A DNA stretch of 21,367 nt, taken from NCBI GenBank assembly GCA_964579725.1, contig CAZOHG010000056.1, forward strand, positions 1 through 21,367, given 5' to 3'. The notes below the pieces were generated by a model. It was not told where the DNA came from. It saw nothing but the letters and a program-made list of their open reading frames with translations, and did not search any database. The position numbers were made by a program, and so were the translations under genes. Shown here piece by piece: positions 14,512 to 21,367 of this stretch. Position 1 is the first letter of the stretch. Every line of letters starts with the position of its first letter. The DNA comes from CAZOHG01 sp964579725. Its GTDB lineage: Bacteria; Zhuqueibacterota; JdFR-76; BMS3Abin05.

Positions 14512-14697
14512 TTACCAACTGGCCTTCACCACACCGGGGATTTCACCCTTCAGAGCCAGCTCACGAAAGCAAATTCTGCACAGCCCGTATTTTCGCAAGT
14601 ACGCACGAGGCCTTCCGCAACGCTTGCATCGATTGTATTTCCGAACCTTGTATTTAGGGGGTCGATTTGCCTTCGCGATCATCGATTTTTTAGCCAA
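14512..14697 (-). CDS. rpsN: 30S ribosomal protein S14, type Z (zinc)
   Basis: 61 residues, the short zinc form, instead of about 100 for the long form. It lies in the 30S head near the A site. The zinc ligands are Cys24-x2-Cys27 and Cys40-x2-Cys43, in YNRCKRCGRPRA and GLCRICFREL. The end IPGVVKASW is diagnostic. The start is TTG at 14697, with GGAG nine bases upstream; it restores the family N-terminus MAKKSMIAKANR. It lies between rplE and rpsH. Confidence 0.97.
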   Translation of the reverse strand: MAKKSMIAKANRPPKYKVRKYNRCKRCGRPRAYLRKYGLCRICFRELALKGEIPGVVKASW

Positions 14698-14716
14698 GTC
14701 TAACTTCTCCTTCTCA

Positions 14717-15268
14717 TTAACGTTTAATAAAAGGCCAACCGAATTCTTTCAGCAATTCGTACGCTTCCTCATCTGTTTTGGCCGTGGTGCAAATGGTAAT
14801 ATCCATGCCCCGCACCTTCTCCACCTTGTCGTAATCGATTTCGGGAAAGATGATTTGTTCCCGAATGCCGATCGTGTAATTTCCGTGCCCGTCAAAGGAT
14901 TTATCCGGCATGCCGCGGAAATCCCGAATACGCGGGATGGCAACACTGACCAGCCTGTCCAGAAATTCGTACATCCGATCGCCGCGTAGGGTCACTTTTG
15001 CCCCAATGGGCATTCCGGCGCGCAATTTAAAGTTTGAAATGGCCTTCTTGGCCTTACGAATACTGGGCTTTTGGCCGGTAATAGCCGTTAAATCGGTAAC
15101 GGCCCATTCCAGCGTTTTGGGCTCCTGTGTAGCCTCTCCCACCCCCATATTCACGACTATTTTCTCAATTTTGGGTACCTGCATGTTGTTTTTGTACTTA
15201 AATTTGTTCTGAAGCGCAGGAACCACTTTTTCTTTATACATATTTTTCAGCCGAGGTACGTAATCCAT
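14717..15268 (-). CDS. rplE: 50S ribosomal protein L5
   Basis: 183 residues, standard. It binds 5S rRNA and makes the B1b bridge to S13. Recognised parts are PKIEKIVVNMGVGEATQEPK near 32-51, KAKKAISNFKLRAGMPIGAK (73-92), and the C-terminal DITICTTAKTDEEAYELLKE (156-175). The ATG at 15268 has GGAG nine bases upstream. It follows rplX by 36 bases. Confidence 0.98.
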   Translation of the reverse strand: MDYVPRLKNMYKEKVVPALQNKFKYKNNMQVPKIEKIVVNMGVGEATQEPKTLEWAVTDLTAITGQKPSIRKAKKAISNFKLRAGMPIGAKVTLRGDRMYEFLDRLVSVAIPRIRDFRGMPDKSFDGHGNYTIGIREQIIFPEIDYDKVEKVRGMDITICTTAKTDEEAYELLKEFGWPFIKR

Positions 15269-15304
15269 TCAATCAATCTCCACAAGATTTTGTCTCTTGA
15301 AACG

Positions 15305-15658
15305 TTACACCAACATTTCGCCGCAGTGCTTGCACACCCGGGCACGAGAGCCATCTTCCAAAACCTTAATTTCCACCCGGGTTGGCTCACCGCAATTGGA
15401 GCACACCACCATGACGTTGGAAAAATGAATCGGGCCTTCCTTTTCAACAATTCCGCCCTGCGGATTGTCCTGTGTGGGTTTGGTGTGCCTGTGAATAAAA
15501 TTAATGCCCTCGACGATTAACTGCTGCTTTTTAGGGAACACCTTGAGCACCTTCCCCTCCATGCCCTTATCATCGCCGGCAATTATCCGAACAATGTCAT
15601 TTTTACGCACATTGAGCTTTTTGATCGGCTCTCTTTTATTGCTTTTAAACAATCCCAC
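15305..15658 (-). CDS. rplX: 50S ribosomal protein L24 with zinc-ribbon-like end
   Basis: 117 residues. It starts large-subunit assembly and lies at the tunnel exit. The KOW motif is VRKNDIVRIIAGDDKGMEGK (17-36). The C-terminal part has paired Cys motifs, CSNCGEPTR and VCKHCGEML, likely binding zinc. The start is GTG at 15658, with GGAGG nine bases upstream, one base after the rplN stop. The N-terminal MGLFKSNKREP is a short extension over many L24 proteins. Confidence 0.95.
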   Translation of the reverse strand: MGLFKSNKREPIKKLNVRKNDIVRIIAGDDKGMEGKVLKVFPKKQQLIVEGINFIHRHTKPTQDNPQGGIVEKEGPIHFSNVMVVCSNCGEPTRVEIKVLEDGSRARVCKHCGEMLV

Positions 15659-15659
15659 C

Positions 15660-16028
15660 TTACAACACCTCCGGTGCTAATGAAATAATTTTCATAAATT
15701 CTTTTTCGCGGAGTTCCCGCGCCACGGGGCCGAAGATACGCGTCCCGCGGGGTTCCTTACGATCATCGATTAACACGGCTGCATTTTCGTCAAACCGAAT
15801 GTAGGAACCGTCCTGGCGGCGAATTTCCTTTTTTGTCCGAACGACCACCGCCTTGCTGACGTCGCCTTTTTTCACACTTCCGCCGGGGATAGCAGATTTA
15901 ACCGTCACCACGATTACATCGCCCACGCTGGCATATTTCCGGCGTGTGCCACCAAGAACGCGAATACACAGTACCTTTTTGGCACCTGTATTGTCAGCTA
16001 CGTTCAGTTTTGTTTCTGCCTGTATCAT
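15660..16028 (-). CDS. rplN: 50S ribosomal protein L14
   Basis: 122 residues, exact family length. It contacts the small subunit (bridge B8) and is the docking site of the silencing factor RsfS in other bacteria. The start MIQAETKLNVADNTGAKKVL and the signature RGTRIFGPVARELREKEFMK (94-113) are typical. The ATG at 16028 lies 42 bases after rpsQ. It is followed almost directly by rplX. Confidence 0.99.
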   Translation of the reverse strand: MIQAETKLNVADNTGAKKVLCIRVLGGTRRKYASVGDVIVVTVKSAIPGGSVKKGDVSKAVVVRTKKEIRRQDGSYIRFDENAAVLIDDRKEPRGTRIFGPVARELREKEFMKIISLAPEVL

Positions 16029-16070
16029 TTTTTCCTCTTGTTCTTCTCAACCCAATCAAACGGCCTGCAT

Positions 16071-16334
16071 TTATTTGGCTCGTTCGATAATCTCACTCAA
16101 TCTCCAGCGCTTGTTTCGGCTTAACGGACGGGTCTCCATGACGCGAATCACGTCACCGACCCGGGATTCATTCTTCTCGTCGTGAACCATGAACTTCGAT
16201 GTCTGCTTAATGTATTTTTTATAAAGAGGATGTTTGACGGACCGAACCACTTTAATCACCCGGGTTTTGTCCATTTTGTCGCTGACAACCGTTCCCACAA
16301 TTACACGACGATTTCCACGCTTTTTCTCTGTCAT
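16071..16334 (-). CDS. rpsQ: 30S ribosomal protein S17
   Basis: 87 residues. An OB-fold early-binding 16S rRNA protein. The segments GNRRVIVGTVVSDKMDKTRV (7-26) and HDEKNESRVGDVIRVMETRP (51-70) match the family, including the usual signature toward the C-terminus. The ATG at 16334 is 15 bases after the rpmC stop. This is the normal order rpmC-rpsQ-rplN. Confidence 0.98.
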   Translation of the reverse strand: MTEKKRGNRRVIVGTVVSDKMDKTRVIKVVRSVKHPLYKKYIKQTSKFMVHDEKNESRVGDVIRVMETRPLSRNKRWRLSEIIERAK

Positions 16335-16349
16335 TGCTTCACCGATTTC

Positions 16350-16577
16350 CTATTTATTCTCGGATTCTTCCGTTTTTTGACCCCGTTTCCCCAATTCGTA
16401 TTCGTGAATTACCGTCTCCAGCCGGGCAATATCCCTCTTGACGAGGCGAATGCGCATCGTGTTGTCCAATTGGCCCAAGACTTGCTGAAAACGCAAATTG
16501 GACAACTCTTCCCGGGCATCTTCCAAACGGATTTCCAATTCTTCCAGGGGCAGCTCGTTAATCTCGTACATCTTCAT
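16350..16577 (-). CDS. rpmC: 50S ribosomal protein L29
   Basis: 75 residues, two-helix protein at the tunnel exit, part of the docking platform for trigger factor and SRP with L23. The helix motif LRFQQVLGQLDNTMRIRLVK (28-47) is diagnostic. The C-terminal GKRGQKTEESENK is a short charged tail. The ATG at 16577 is two bases after the rplP stop; a second ATG two codons in is possible. Confidence 0.97.
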   Translation of the reverse strand: MKMYEINELPLEELEIRLEDAREELSNLRFQQVLGQLDNTMRIRLVKRDIARLETVIHEYELGKRGQKTEESENK

Positions 16578-16579
16578 AA

Positions 16580-17002
16580 TTACACCCCCACACTTTCTTC
16601 TGCAGTTACGATCTTCGTCTTAATGGGCAATTTGTACGACGCCAAACGCATGGCTTCTCTGGCCACGTCTTCTGGAACGCCTTCCAGCTCGAATAAAATA
16701 CGGCCGGGCTTCACAACCGCCACCCAGTACTCGGGGGCACCTTTTCCCTTACCCATTCGGGTTTCCGCCGGTTTTTTGGTGAACGGCTTGTCAGGAAAAA
16801 TCCGTATCCATAACTTTCCACCGCGTTTAACGTGGCGCGTGATTGCCACACGAGCCGCTTCAATCTGGCGGCTGGTAATCCAGGCCGGTTCCAATGCTTT
16901 CAGTCCGTAACTCCCAAAGCTCAGCTTGGAGCCCCGCTGGGCTTTCCCCCGCATCCGGCCACGCTGTACTTTACGATATTTAACACGCTTTGGCATTAAC
17001 AT
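16580..17002 (-). CDS. rplP: 50S ribosomal protein L16
   Basis: 140 residues. It helps place the A-site tRNA in the large subunit. The N-terminus MLMPKRVKYRKVQRGRMRGK is the family form. Other segments are LEPAWITSRQIEAARVAITR (36-55) and GKGKGAPEYWVAVVKPGRIL. The ATG at 17002 has AGGAG about eleven bases upstream; a second ATG two codons later is closer to the usual distance in the wrong direction, so the first is kept. It lies 50 bases after rpsC. Confidence 0.98.
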   Translation of the reverse strand: MLMPKRVKYRKVQRGRMRGKAQRGSKLSFGSYGLKALEPAWITSRQIEAARVAITRHVKRGGKLWIRIFPDKPFTKKPAETRMGKGKGAPEYWVAVVKPGRILFELEGVPEDVAREAMRLASYKLPIKTKIVTAEESVGV

Positions 17003-17052
17003 GAGTTTACTCGCTCCTTTTATCTAAAAAAAATCTAACCGACGCTTTCGGG

Positions 17053-17682
17053 TCACGCCCCCACTACTTCACCCTTGCAAATCCACACCTTCACGCCAAT
17101 ACAGCCGTAGGTGGTAATGGCTGTCGCCTGCGAATAATCGATGTCTGCACGGAGGGTGTGCAATGGGATTCGACCGTCTTTGTATTGTTCGGTCCGGGCC
17201 ATTTCGGCACCACCCAAACGACCGCTGCAAATGACCTTAATTCCCTCGGCTCCCATTCGCATGGCGGCCATGATGGCCTTTTTCATGGCGCGGCGGTACG
17301 AAATTTTCGCCTCGAGCTGATGCGCAATATTTTCGGCCACGAGATAGGCATCCAATTCCGGACGTTTGATTTCATTCACATTGAGCTGAACATCTTTGCC
17401 CGTTACCCGCTGCAACTCTTCTTTTAATTTATCGACTTCCATTCCCTTGCGGCCGATCACAATCCCCGGTTTGGCCGTGTAAATGGTCACGGTAATTCGC
17501 TTGGGAGTGCGGTCAATCTGGATTTTGGAAATACCCGCATTTTTCATTCGATTGCGAATATATTTACGCAGCTTCAGATCTTCCTGAAGTTTCTCGGCGA
17601 AATTTTTCTCGTCAAACCAATTGGAATCCCAGGTCTTTATGATACCCAATCGAAATCCGACAGGATTAGTCTTTTGACCCAA
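17053..17682 (-). CDS. rpsC: 30S ribosomal protein S3
   Basis: 209 residues. It forms the mRNA entry tunnel with S4 and S5 and has helicase-like activity there. The type II KH domain spans about 39-107, with the RNA-binding loop VIGRKG (75-80). The C-terminal domain carries GRIPLHTLRADIDYSQATA and ends in VKVWICKGEVVGA. The start is TTG at 17682, with GGAGG eight bases upstream, giving MGQKTNPVGFRLGI. It lies 15 bases after rplV. Confidence 0.98.
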   Translation of the reverse strand: MGQKTNPVGFRLGIIKTWDSNWFDEKNFAEKLQEDLKLRKYIRNRMKNAGISKIQIDRTPKRITVTIYTAKPGIVIGRKGMEVDKLKEELQRVTGKDVQLNVNEIKRPELDAYLVAENIAHQLEAKISYRRAMKKAIMAAMRMGAEGIKVICSGRLGGAEMARTEQYKDGRIPLHTLRADIDYSQATAITTYGCIGVKVWICKGEVVGA

Positions 17683-17697
17683 AAGTAAATCCTCCTC

Positions 17698-18048
17698 TTA
17701 ATCTTTTTCCAGCGCTACAACAATTTTAATGTGACTCGTCCGCTTCCGGATGGGCATAACGCGCCCCATTGAACCGGCACGAAAACGCCGCATGGTCGGA
17801 CCCTCATCCACACGCACTTCTTTGACGTAAAGCTCCTCGGGCTCAATCCGAACCGTCTCGTCCTGATTGTTCACCATATTGGCAACGGCCGAGCGCAGCG
17901 TTTTTTCGACGGGCATGGCCGCGGCCTTTTGCAGGAATGTCAACATATTAATGGCATCGTCCACATTCTTGCCGCGGATTAGATCAGCAACTTGCCGCAC
18001 TTTGCGAGGAGACATGCGTACGTATTTTGTTAAGGCAAAAGCTTCCAT
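17698..18048 (-). CDS. rplV: 50S ribosomal protein L22
   Basis: 116 residues from the ATG at 18048, with GGAGAG eight bases upstream. A TTG at 18072 would add eight residues but lies only two bases from the rpsS stop and has no binding site. The core starts MEAFALTKYVRMSPRKVRQV. The extended beta-hairpin that lines the exit tunnel runs near 80-105 (TMRRFRAGSMGRVMPIRKRT). It sits between rpsS and rpsC as usual. Confidence 0.97.
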   Translation of the reverse strand: MEAFALTKYVRMSPRKVRQVADLIRGKNVDDAINMLTFLQKAAAMPVEKTLRSAVANMVNNQDETVRIEPEELYVKEVRVDEGPTMRRFRAGSMGRVMPIRKRTSHIKIVVALEKD

Positions 18049-18074
18049 TGAATTTTCTCTCCGACCTTTCAAAT

Positions 18075-18359
18075 TTATCGTCTAACTGAGCGTTCCGCTT
18101 TTTTCCCGCCGTGCCCCCGATAGGTTCGCGTCGGGGCGAATTCACCCAATTTGTGACCGACCATATTTTCTGTAATAAATACGGGAATAAACTTGCTTCC
18201 GTTGTGCACAGCCAATGTGTGCCCCACAAAATCAGGCGAAATAGTCGAACGACGCGACCAGGTTTTTATGACCCGTTTTTGGCCGCTTTGATTCATTTTT
18301 TCAATCTTCGCCATTAGTTTAGGGTCAATAAAAGGACCCTTTTTTACCGATCTTGGCAT
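18075..18359 (-). CDS. rpsS: 30S ribosomal protein S19
   Basis: 94 residues. It lies in the 30S head, pairs with S13, and contacts the A- and P-site region. The start MPRSVKKGPFIDPKL, the middle WSRRSTISPDFVGHTLAVHN (34-53) and the GHKLGEFAPTRTYRGH segment are family hallmarks. The ATG at 18359 has AGGTG about four bases upstream. It lies 20 bases after rplB. Confidence 0.98.
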   Translation of the reverse strand: MPRSVKKGPFIDPKLMAKIEKMNQSGQKRVIKTWSRRSTISPDFVGHTLAVHNGSKFIPVFITENMVGHKLGEFAPTRTYRGHGGKKAERSVRR

Positions 18360-18379
18360 TCGTTCACCTCAATTTCACT

Positions 18380-19201
18380 CTATTTACGACGCTTAACGAT
18401 GTAATCGTCCGATTTTTTCTTCTTTCGGGTTTTCCAGCCTTTTGTCTTCCAACCCCAGGGCGATGTGGGATGATGTCCGCCGGAAGCCTTTCCTTCCCCT
18501 CCACCCATTGGATGGTCAATCGGGTTCATGGCAACCCCGCGGACGTGCGGACGCCGCCCCAACCAGCGCGTGGCTCCGGCTTTTCCGTACACCACATTTT
18601 CATGGTCTAAATTACCCACCTGACCAATGGTTGCCCGACAGGTCAGGTGAACCAGACGAACCTCGCCCGAAGGTAATTTCAAATGGGCAAAGTTCCCTTC
18701 TTTGGCCAGAAGCTGCGCGTAGGAGCCGGCACTCCGGGCCAATTGCCCCCCTTTTCCCGCTTTCAATTCCACATTGTGCACAAAGGTGCCCAGAGGAATA
18801 TTAGCCAACGGCATGGAATTGCCCGCACGAATTTCCACATTTTCGCCGGACATCAGCACATCGTTCACCTGCACGTCTTTGGGAGCCAAAATGTACCGTT
18901 TTTCTCCGTCTCTGTAATAGAGCAGTGCCAAATTGGCGGAGCGGTTGGGATCGTAATGGATGGCCGCTACACGCGCCGGAATCCCGTCTTTGTCGCGCTT
19001 AAAATCCACAATCCGATATTTTCTTTTATGGCCTCCGCCCCGATGCCGCGCCGTCACTCGCCCCAAATTGTTTCGGCCACCGGTTTTGTGCAACGGGCGA
19101 ATCAATGAGGCTTCCGGCTCCGTTTCCGTAATGTCGTCATGCCGGACAATTTTTCGAAACCTCAATGAAGGCGTAACCGGTTTATAGTTCTTTAATGCCA
19201 T
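18380..19201 (-). CDS. rplB: 50S ribosomal protein L2
   Basis: 273 residues, full length. It is needed for subunit joining and lies near the peptidyl transferase centre. The RNA-binding part includes TARHRGGGHKRKYRIVDFKR (50-69). The active-site loop is NPIDHPMGGGEGKASGGHH (226-244): His230 matches the key His229 of E. coli, while the second His is Met232, a form common in FCB-type bacteria. The ATG at 19201 has GGAGG five bases upstream. A 76-base gap separates it from rplW. Confidence 0.99.
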   Translation of the reverse strand: MALKNYKPVTPSLRFRKIVRHDDITETEPEASLIRPLHKTGGRNNLGRVTARHRGGGHKRKYRIVDFKRDKDGIPARVAAIHYDPNRSANLALLYYRDGEKRYILAPKDVQVNDVLMSGENVEIRAGNSMPLANIPLGTFVHNVELKAGKGGQLARSAGSYAQLLAKEGNFAHLKLPSGEVRLVHLTCRATIGQVGNLDHENVVYGKAGATRWLGRRPHVRGVAMNPIDHPMGGGEGKASGGHHPTSPWGWKTKGWKTRKKKKSDDYIVKRRK

Positions 19202-19277
19202 GAATTCCTCCGACTTCCAATCAAGCTTTTGGTCGTTACAGACCTAAATTCAAATCTATCTCGTTCGTCCGGCGATC

Positions 19278-19568
19278 TTAGGCACCGGCCACATATTCAA
19301 TTTCGTCCCCCTCTTTCAGGGTGACGATGGCTTTTTTCCACTTGGCTGTTTTTCCTTCGTACCGACCCAATCGGCGCATTTTGCCGGGCATAATCATGGT
19401 CCGGACGGACAACACCTCCACGTCGAATCGATCTTCAATGGCCTTTTTTATTTCGATTTTATTGGCCCGAAGGTCCACCTGAAAAGCGTACTGATTACTG
19501 GCTGCTTTCAAACCGGTCATTTTTTCAGTCAGAACCGGGCGAATAATAATATTGTACGGATCTTTCAT
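19278..19568 (-). CDS. rplW: 50S ribosomal protein L23
   Basis: 96 residues. It lies at the exit tunnel and docks trigger factor and SRP. The start MKDPYNIIIRPVLTEKMTGL and the segment YAFQVDLRANKIEIKKAIED (27-46) are typical; the loop PGKMRRLGRYEGKTAKWKKA follows. The ATG at 19568 overlaps the rplD stop as ATGA, so translation is coupled to L4. Confidence 0.98.
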   Translation of the reverse strand: MKDPYNIIIRPVLTEKMTGLKAASNQYAFQVDLRANKIEIKKAIEDRFDVEVLSVRTMIMPGKMRRLGRYEGKTAKWKKAIVTLKEGDEIEYVAGA

Positions 19569-20209
19569 TTCTCAAGCACCTCTTGCAATTTTCCAACCGC
19601 GCTTTTCTGGATCAAAATGACATCGTTGTTCAACAAATCGTAGGTGGATGCATTTTGTGCCTCGCGCACGTTCAATTTGTAGATATTTCGGCTCGCCAGC
19701 CAGAGCTTTTCGTCCGATTTCGGCACCAGAAGAAGCACCTTTTTTTCATTTAAATTCAGATTTTTTAAAATGCCGAACATGTCGCGCGTTTTGCCGGAAT
19801 CAATTCCAAAATCCTCAACTACCACAACGGCTCCGTCCTTGGCACGGTATGAAAGAGCCGATTTTCTGGCCAAACGCTTCACCTTTTTATTCACCTTCAT
19901 TATGTAAGGATGGGGCTGAGGCCCGAAAATCGTACCGCCCCCTTTCCACAGAGGCGACCGAATTGAACCTGCCCGTGCTGTACCACGCCCTTTTTGGCGC
20001 CAGGGCTTTTTGCCACCCCCTGTAACCAGAGCACGGTTTTTCGTCGCAGCCGTTCCTCGCCGAGCGTTCGTCATTTGCGCCTTTACGGCGAGATAAATGG
20101 CGTGGTCATTTGGTGCTATTTCGAAAATTGAAGCCGGCAGCTCAATAGATTCCGCCGCTTTTGTTCCGTCTATTGCGAAAACATCTACTTTCACAGTACC
20201 CTCATTCAT
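19565..20209 (-). CDS. rplD: 50S ribosomal protein L4
   Basis: 214 residues. It binds 23S rRNA early; in E. coli it also represses the S10 operon. The extended tunnel loop lies near 47-100, with GGGKKPWRQKGRGTARAGSI (64-83). The C-terminal domain has SYRAKDGAVVVVEDFGID. The ATG at 20209 overlaps the rplC stop as ATGA, and its own stop overlaps rplW. No L4-type leader could be confirmed upstream of rpsJ. Confidence 0.98.
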   Translation of the reverse strand: MNEGTVKVDVFAIDGTKAAESIELPASIFEIAPNDHAIYLAVKAQMTNARRGTAATKNRALVTGGGKKPWRQKGRGTARAGSIRSPLWKGGGTIFGPQPHPYIMKVNKKVKRLARKSALSYRAKDGAVVVVEDFGIDSGKTRDMFGILKNLNLNEKKVLLLVPKSDEKLWLASRNIYKLNVREAQNASTYDLLNNDVILIQKSAVGKLQEVLEK

Positions 20210-20826
20210 TTGCTAATTTCCACAAATGTATTAACCGCACCCGGCACGGCGCCCTTAACCAAAATAATGTTCTGCTCCGGGTAAACCCGCACAACTTCCA
20301 GATTTTTCATGCTCACGCGGACATTTCCCATCCGCCCGGCCATACGCGTTCCCTTCAACACGCGAGAGGGGTAAGATGATTGACCGATGGAGCCGGGAGC
20401 CCGCAGGCGGTCGCTCTGACCGTGTGTAACCGGACCACCGCCGAAACCGTGGCGTTTCACCACACCCTGAAACCCCTTGCCCTTGGAACGTCCCACAACT
20501 TTTACTTTGTCGCCGGGCTGAAAAAGAGACACATCCAAACTGTCTCCCAATTTGAGATTTTCGATGTGAGCAAAATCTCGGAATTCCTTCAAAACATAAA
20601 AGGGTTTGAGATTTGCTTTTTTTACATGCCCGAGAAGGGGTTTTGTGGCACGCCGTTCTTTCTTCTCCTGAAATCCGAGCTGAACAGCAGCGTAGCCGTC
20701 TTTTTCGGGTGTTTTTATTTGGGTCACGTAGCACGGCCCGGCCTCAATGACCGTTACCGCAACATGCCGACCCGCTTCATCGAAAATACGAGTCATTCCA
20801 ACTTTTTTGCCAATCAAACCAACCAT
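20206..20826 (-). CDS. rplC: 50S ribosomal protein L3
   Basis: 206 residues. One of the first proteins in large-subunit assembly, reaching the peptidyl transferase centre. Key parts are GKKVGMTRIFDEAGRH (6-21), SKGKGFQGVVKRHGFGGGP (114-132) and PGSIGQSSYPSRV. Gln149 in GSIGQ aligns with the glutamine methylated by PrmB in E. coli. The ATG at 20826 has GAGG about ten bases upstream. It lies 29 bases after rpsJ. Confidence 0.98.
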   Translation of the reverse strand: MVGLIGKKVGMTRIFDEAGRHVAVTVIEAGPCYVTQIKTPEKDGYAAVQLGFQEKKERRATKPLLGHVKKANLKPFYVLKEFRDFAHIENLKLGDSLDVSLFQPGDKVKVVGRSKGKGFQGVVKRHGFGGGPVTHGQSDRLRAPGSIGQSSYPSRVLKGTRMAGRMGNVRVSMKNLEVVRVYPEQNIILVKGAVPGAVNTFVEISK

Positions 20827-20855
20827 TTTATTGATTCCTCAGATCTTTTGCTGGC

Positions 20856-21164
20856 TCACACTTTTATTTCAACATCAACGCCGGCCGGAAGCTCCAATTT
20901 CATTAAAGCGTCGATCGTCTTCGGCGTTGAATTCAGAATGTCAATCAACCGTTTGTGAATTCGCGTCTCAAACTGTTCACGCGACTTTTTGTCCACGTGG
21001 GGCGAACGAAGCACGGTGTAAACCGAGCGTTTTGTGGGCAGCGGAATGGGCCCTGAAATCGCCGCACCGGTTGATTTTGCCGTACGAATAATTTTGTCCG
21101 TGGACTTGTCAATCAGTCTGTGATCGTACGCTTTTAATTTGATTCTAATTCGTTGACCCGGCAT
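20856..21164 (-). CDS. rpsJ: 30S ribosomal protein S10
   Basis: 102 residues, standard. A 30S head protein that also serves as NusE in transcription antitermination. The N-terminus MPGQRIRIKLKAYDHRLIDK, GPIPLPTKR (38-46) and SPHVDKKSREQFE (54-66) identify it. The ATG at 21164 follows GGAGAAGG. It is the first gene of the S10 cluster and lies 96 bases after the tuf stop, so it may be read from the tuf transcript or from a promoter in that gap. Confidence 0.99.
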   Translation of the reverse strand: MPGQRIRIKLKAYDHRLIDKSTDKIIRTAKSTGAAISGPIPLPTKRSVYTVLRSPHVDKKSREQFETRIHKRLIDILNSTPKTIDALMKLELPAGVDVEIKV

Positions 21165-21199
21165 TTAACCTTCTCCACATTGATTCAACTTACTTTTTT

Positions 21200-21212
21200 G
21201 CGCGAAACGCGC
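21200..21212 (-). other. Leader hairpin between tuf and rpsJ
   Basis: GCGCG-TTT-CGCGC on the minus strand is a perfect 5-bp stem with a 3-base loop, 35 bases before the rpsJ start. An A-run, not a T-run, follows it, so it is not a terminator for this direction. It may be a small leader structure. The rest of 21165-21260 shows no clear promoter. Confidence 0.4.
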
Positions 21213-21260
21213 GAACCAAAAGATTCAAAATCCAGCAACCCGAAAATAGGCGGCTGTTTT

Positions 21261-21367
21261 TTATTCAAGGATTTTCGAAACGACACCGGCACCGACGGTA
21301 CGGCCACCCTCGCGAATGGCGAAGCGAAGCCCTTCTTCCATGGCAATCTCGTCAATTAACTCCGCCT
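21261..21367 (-). CDS. tuf: Elongation factor Tu, C-terminal end (partial)
   Basis: Only the last 34 codons are inside the window, running off the right edge. The end reads IAMEEGLRFAIREGG then RTVGAGVVSKILE and stop, the near-invariant EF-Tu C-terminus in domain III. The full protein carries aminoacyl-tRNA to the ribosome. The order tuf-rpsJ is the str-S10 junction seen in many bacteria, so fusA, rpsG and rpsL may lie beyond the edge. Confidence 0.97.
   Translation of the reverse strand, partial: AELIDEIAMEEGLRFAIREGGRTVGAGVVSKILE

Noticed and set aside
1..21367. CRISPR arrays, tRNA or rRNA genes, insertion sequences, phage genes
   Set aside because: No direct-repeat arrays, cloverleaf-like sequences, transposase-like products or terminal inverted repeats were seen by eye.

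Overview
The window is a bacterial chromosome segment in which every confident gene lies on the minus strand. From right (upstream) to left it holds: the 3' end of tuf; the full S10, spc and alpha ribosomal-protein clusters joined as one run (rpsJ to rplQ, with secY, adk, map, infA, rpmJ and rpoA in their usual places); a strong intrinsic terminator; a three-gene accessory unit (LarA-family protein, NlpC/P60 hydrolase, DUF2809 membrane protein); and an ECF sigma factor / anti-sigma factor / exported protein cassette. The last ~257 bases at the left edge hold no convincing complete gene.

The organism is a Gram-negative-type bacterium. A deep-branching member of the FCB group (Calditrichota/KSB1-like) is my best guess. 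It rests on the L17 Lys/Glu/Ala tail, the HPMGGGEG form of the L2 active-site loop, the fused tuf-S10-spc-alpha order, and the ECF promoter form AAAC-N17-CGTC. This is an inference from style, not from a search. The zinc-type (Cys-containing) forms of S14, S4, L36 and L24 and a four-Cys adenylate kinase are all present.

The ribosomal block (5483-21164) is very compact: four ATGA stop/start overlaps (rplC/rplD, rplD/rplW, rplO/secY, adk/map), gaps mostly under 90 bases, and strong GGAGG-type ribosome binding sites. At least six ribosomal genes start with TTG and one with GTG, read from the binding-site position and family N-termini. The block supplies ribosome assembly, protein export (SecY), N-terminal Met removal (Map), nucleotide balance (Adk), initiation (IF-1) and transcription (RpoA). 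It ends at a bulged GC hairpin followed by a T-run at 5333-5365.

Left of the terminator, a sigma70-like promoter (5273-5302) precedes larA. The larA homologue keeps all the nickel-pincer cofactor and catalytic residues of lactate racemase and overlaps (ATGA) a secreted NlpC/P60 peptidase. A small DUF2809 membrane protein follows. A second promoter, of ECF type, at 2844-2872 precedes the sigma / anti-sigma / exported-protein genes. These are locked together by GTGA and ATGA overlaps, which suggests a fixed-ratio signalling cassette. The exported protein contains an internal duplication that I cannot assign to a named family, and it is the most interesting unknown in the window.
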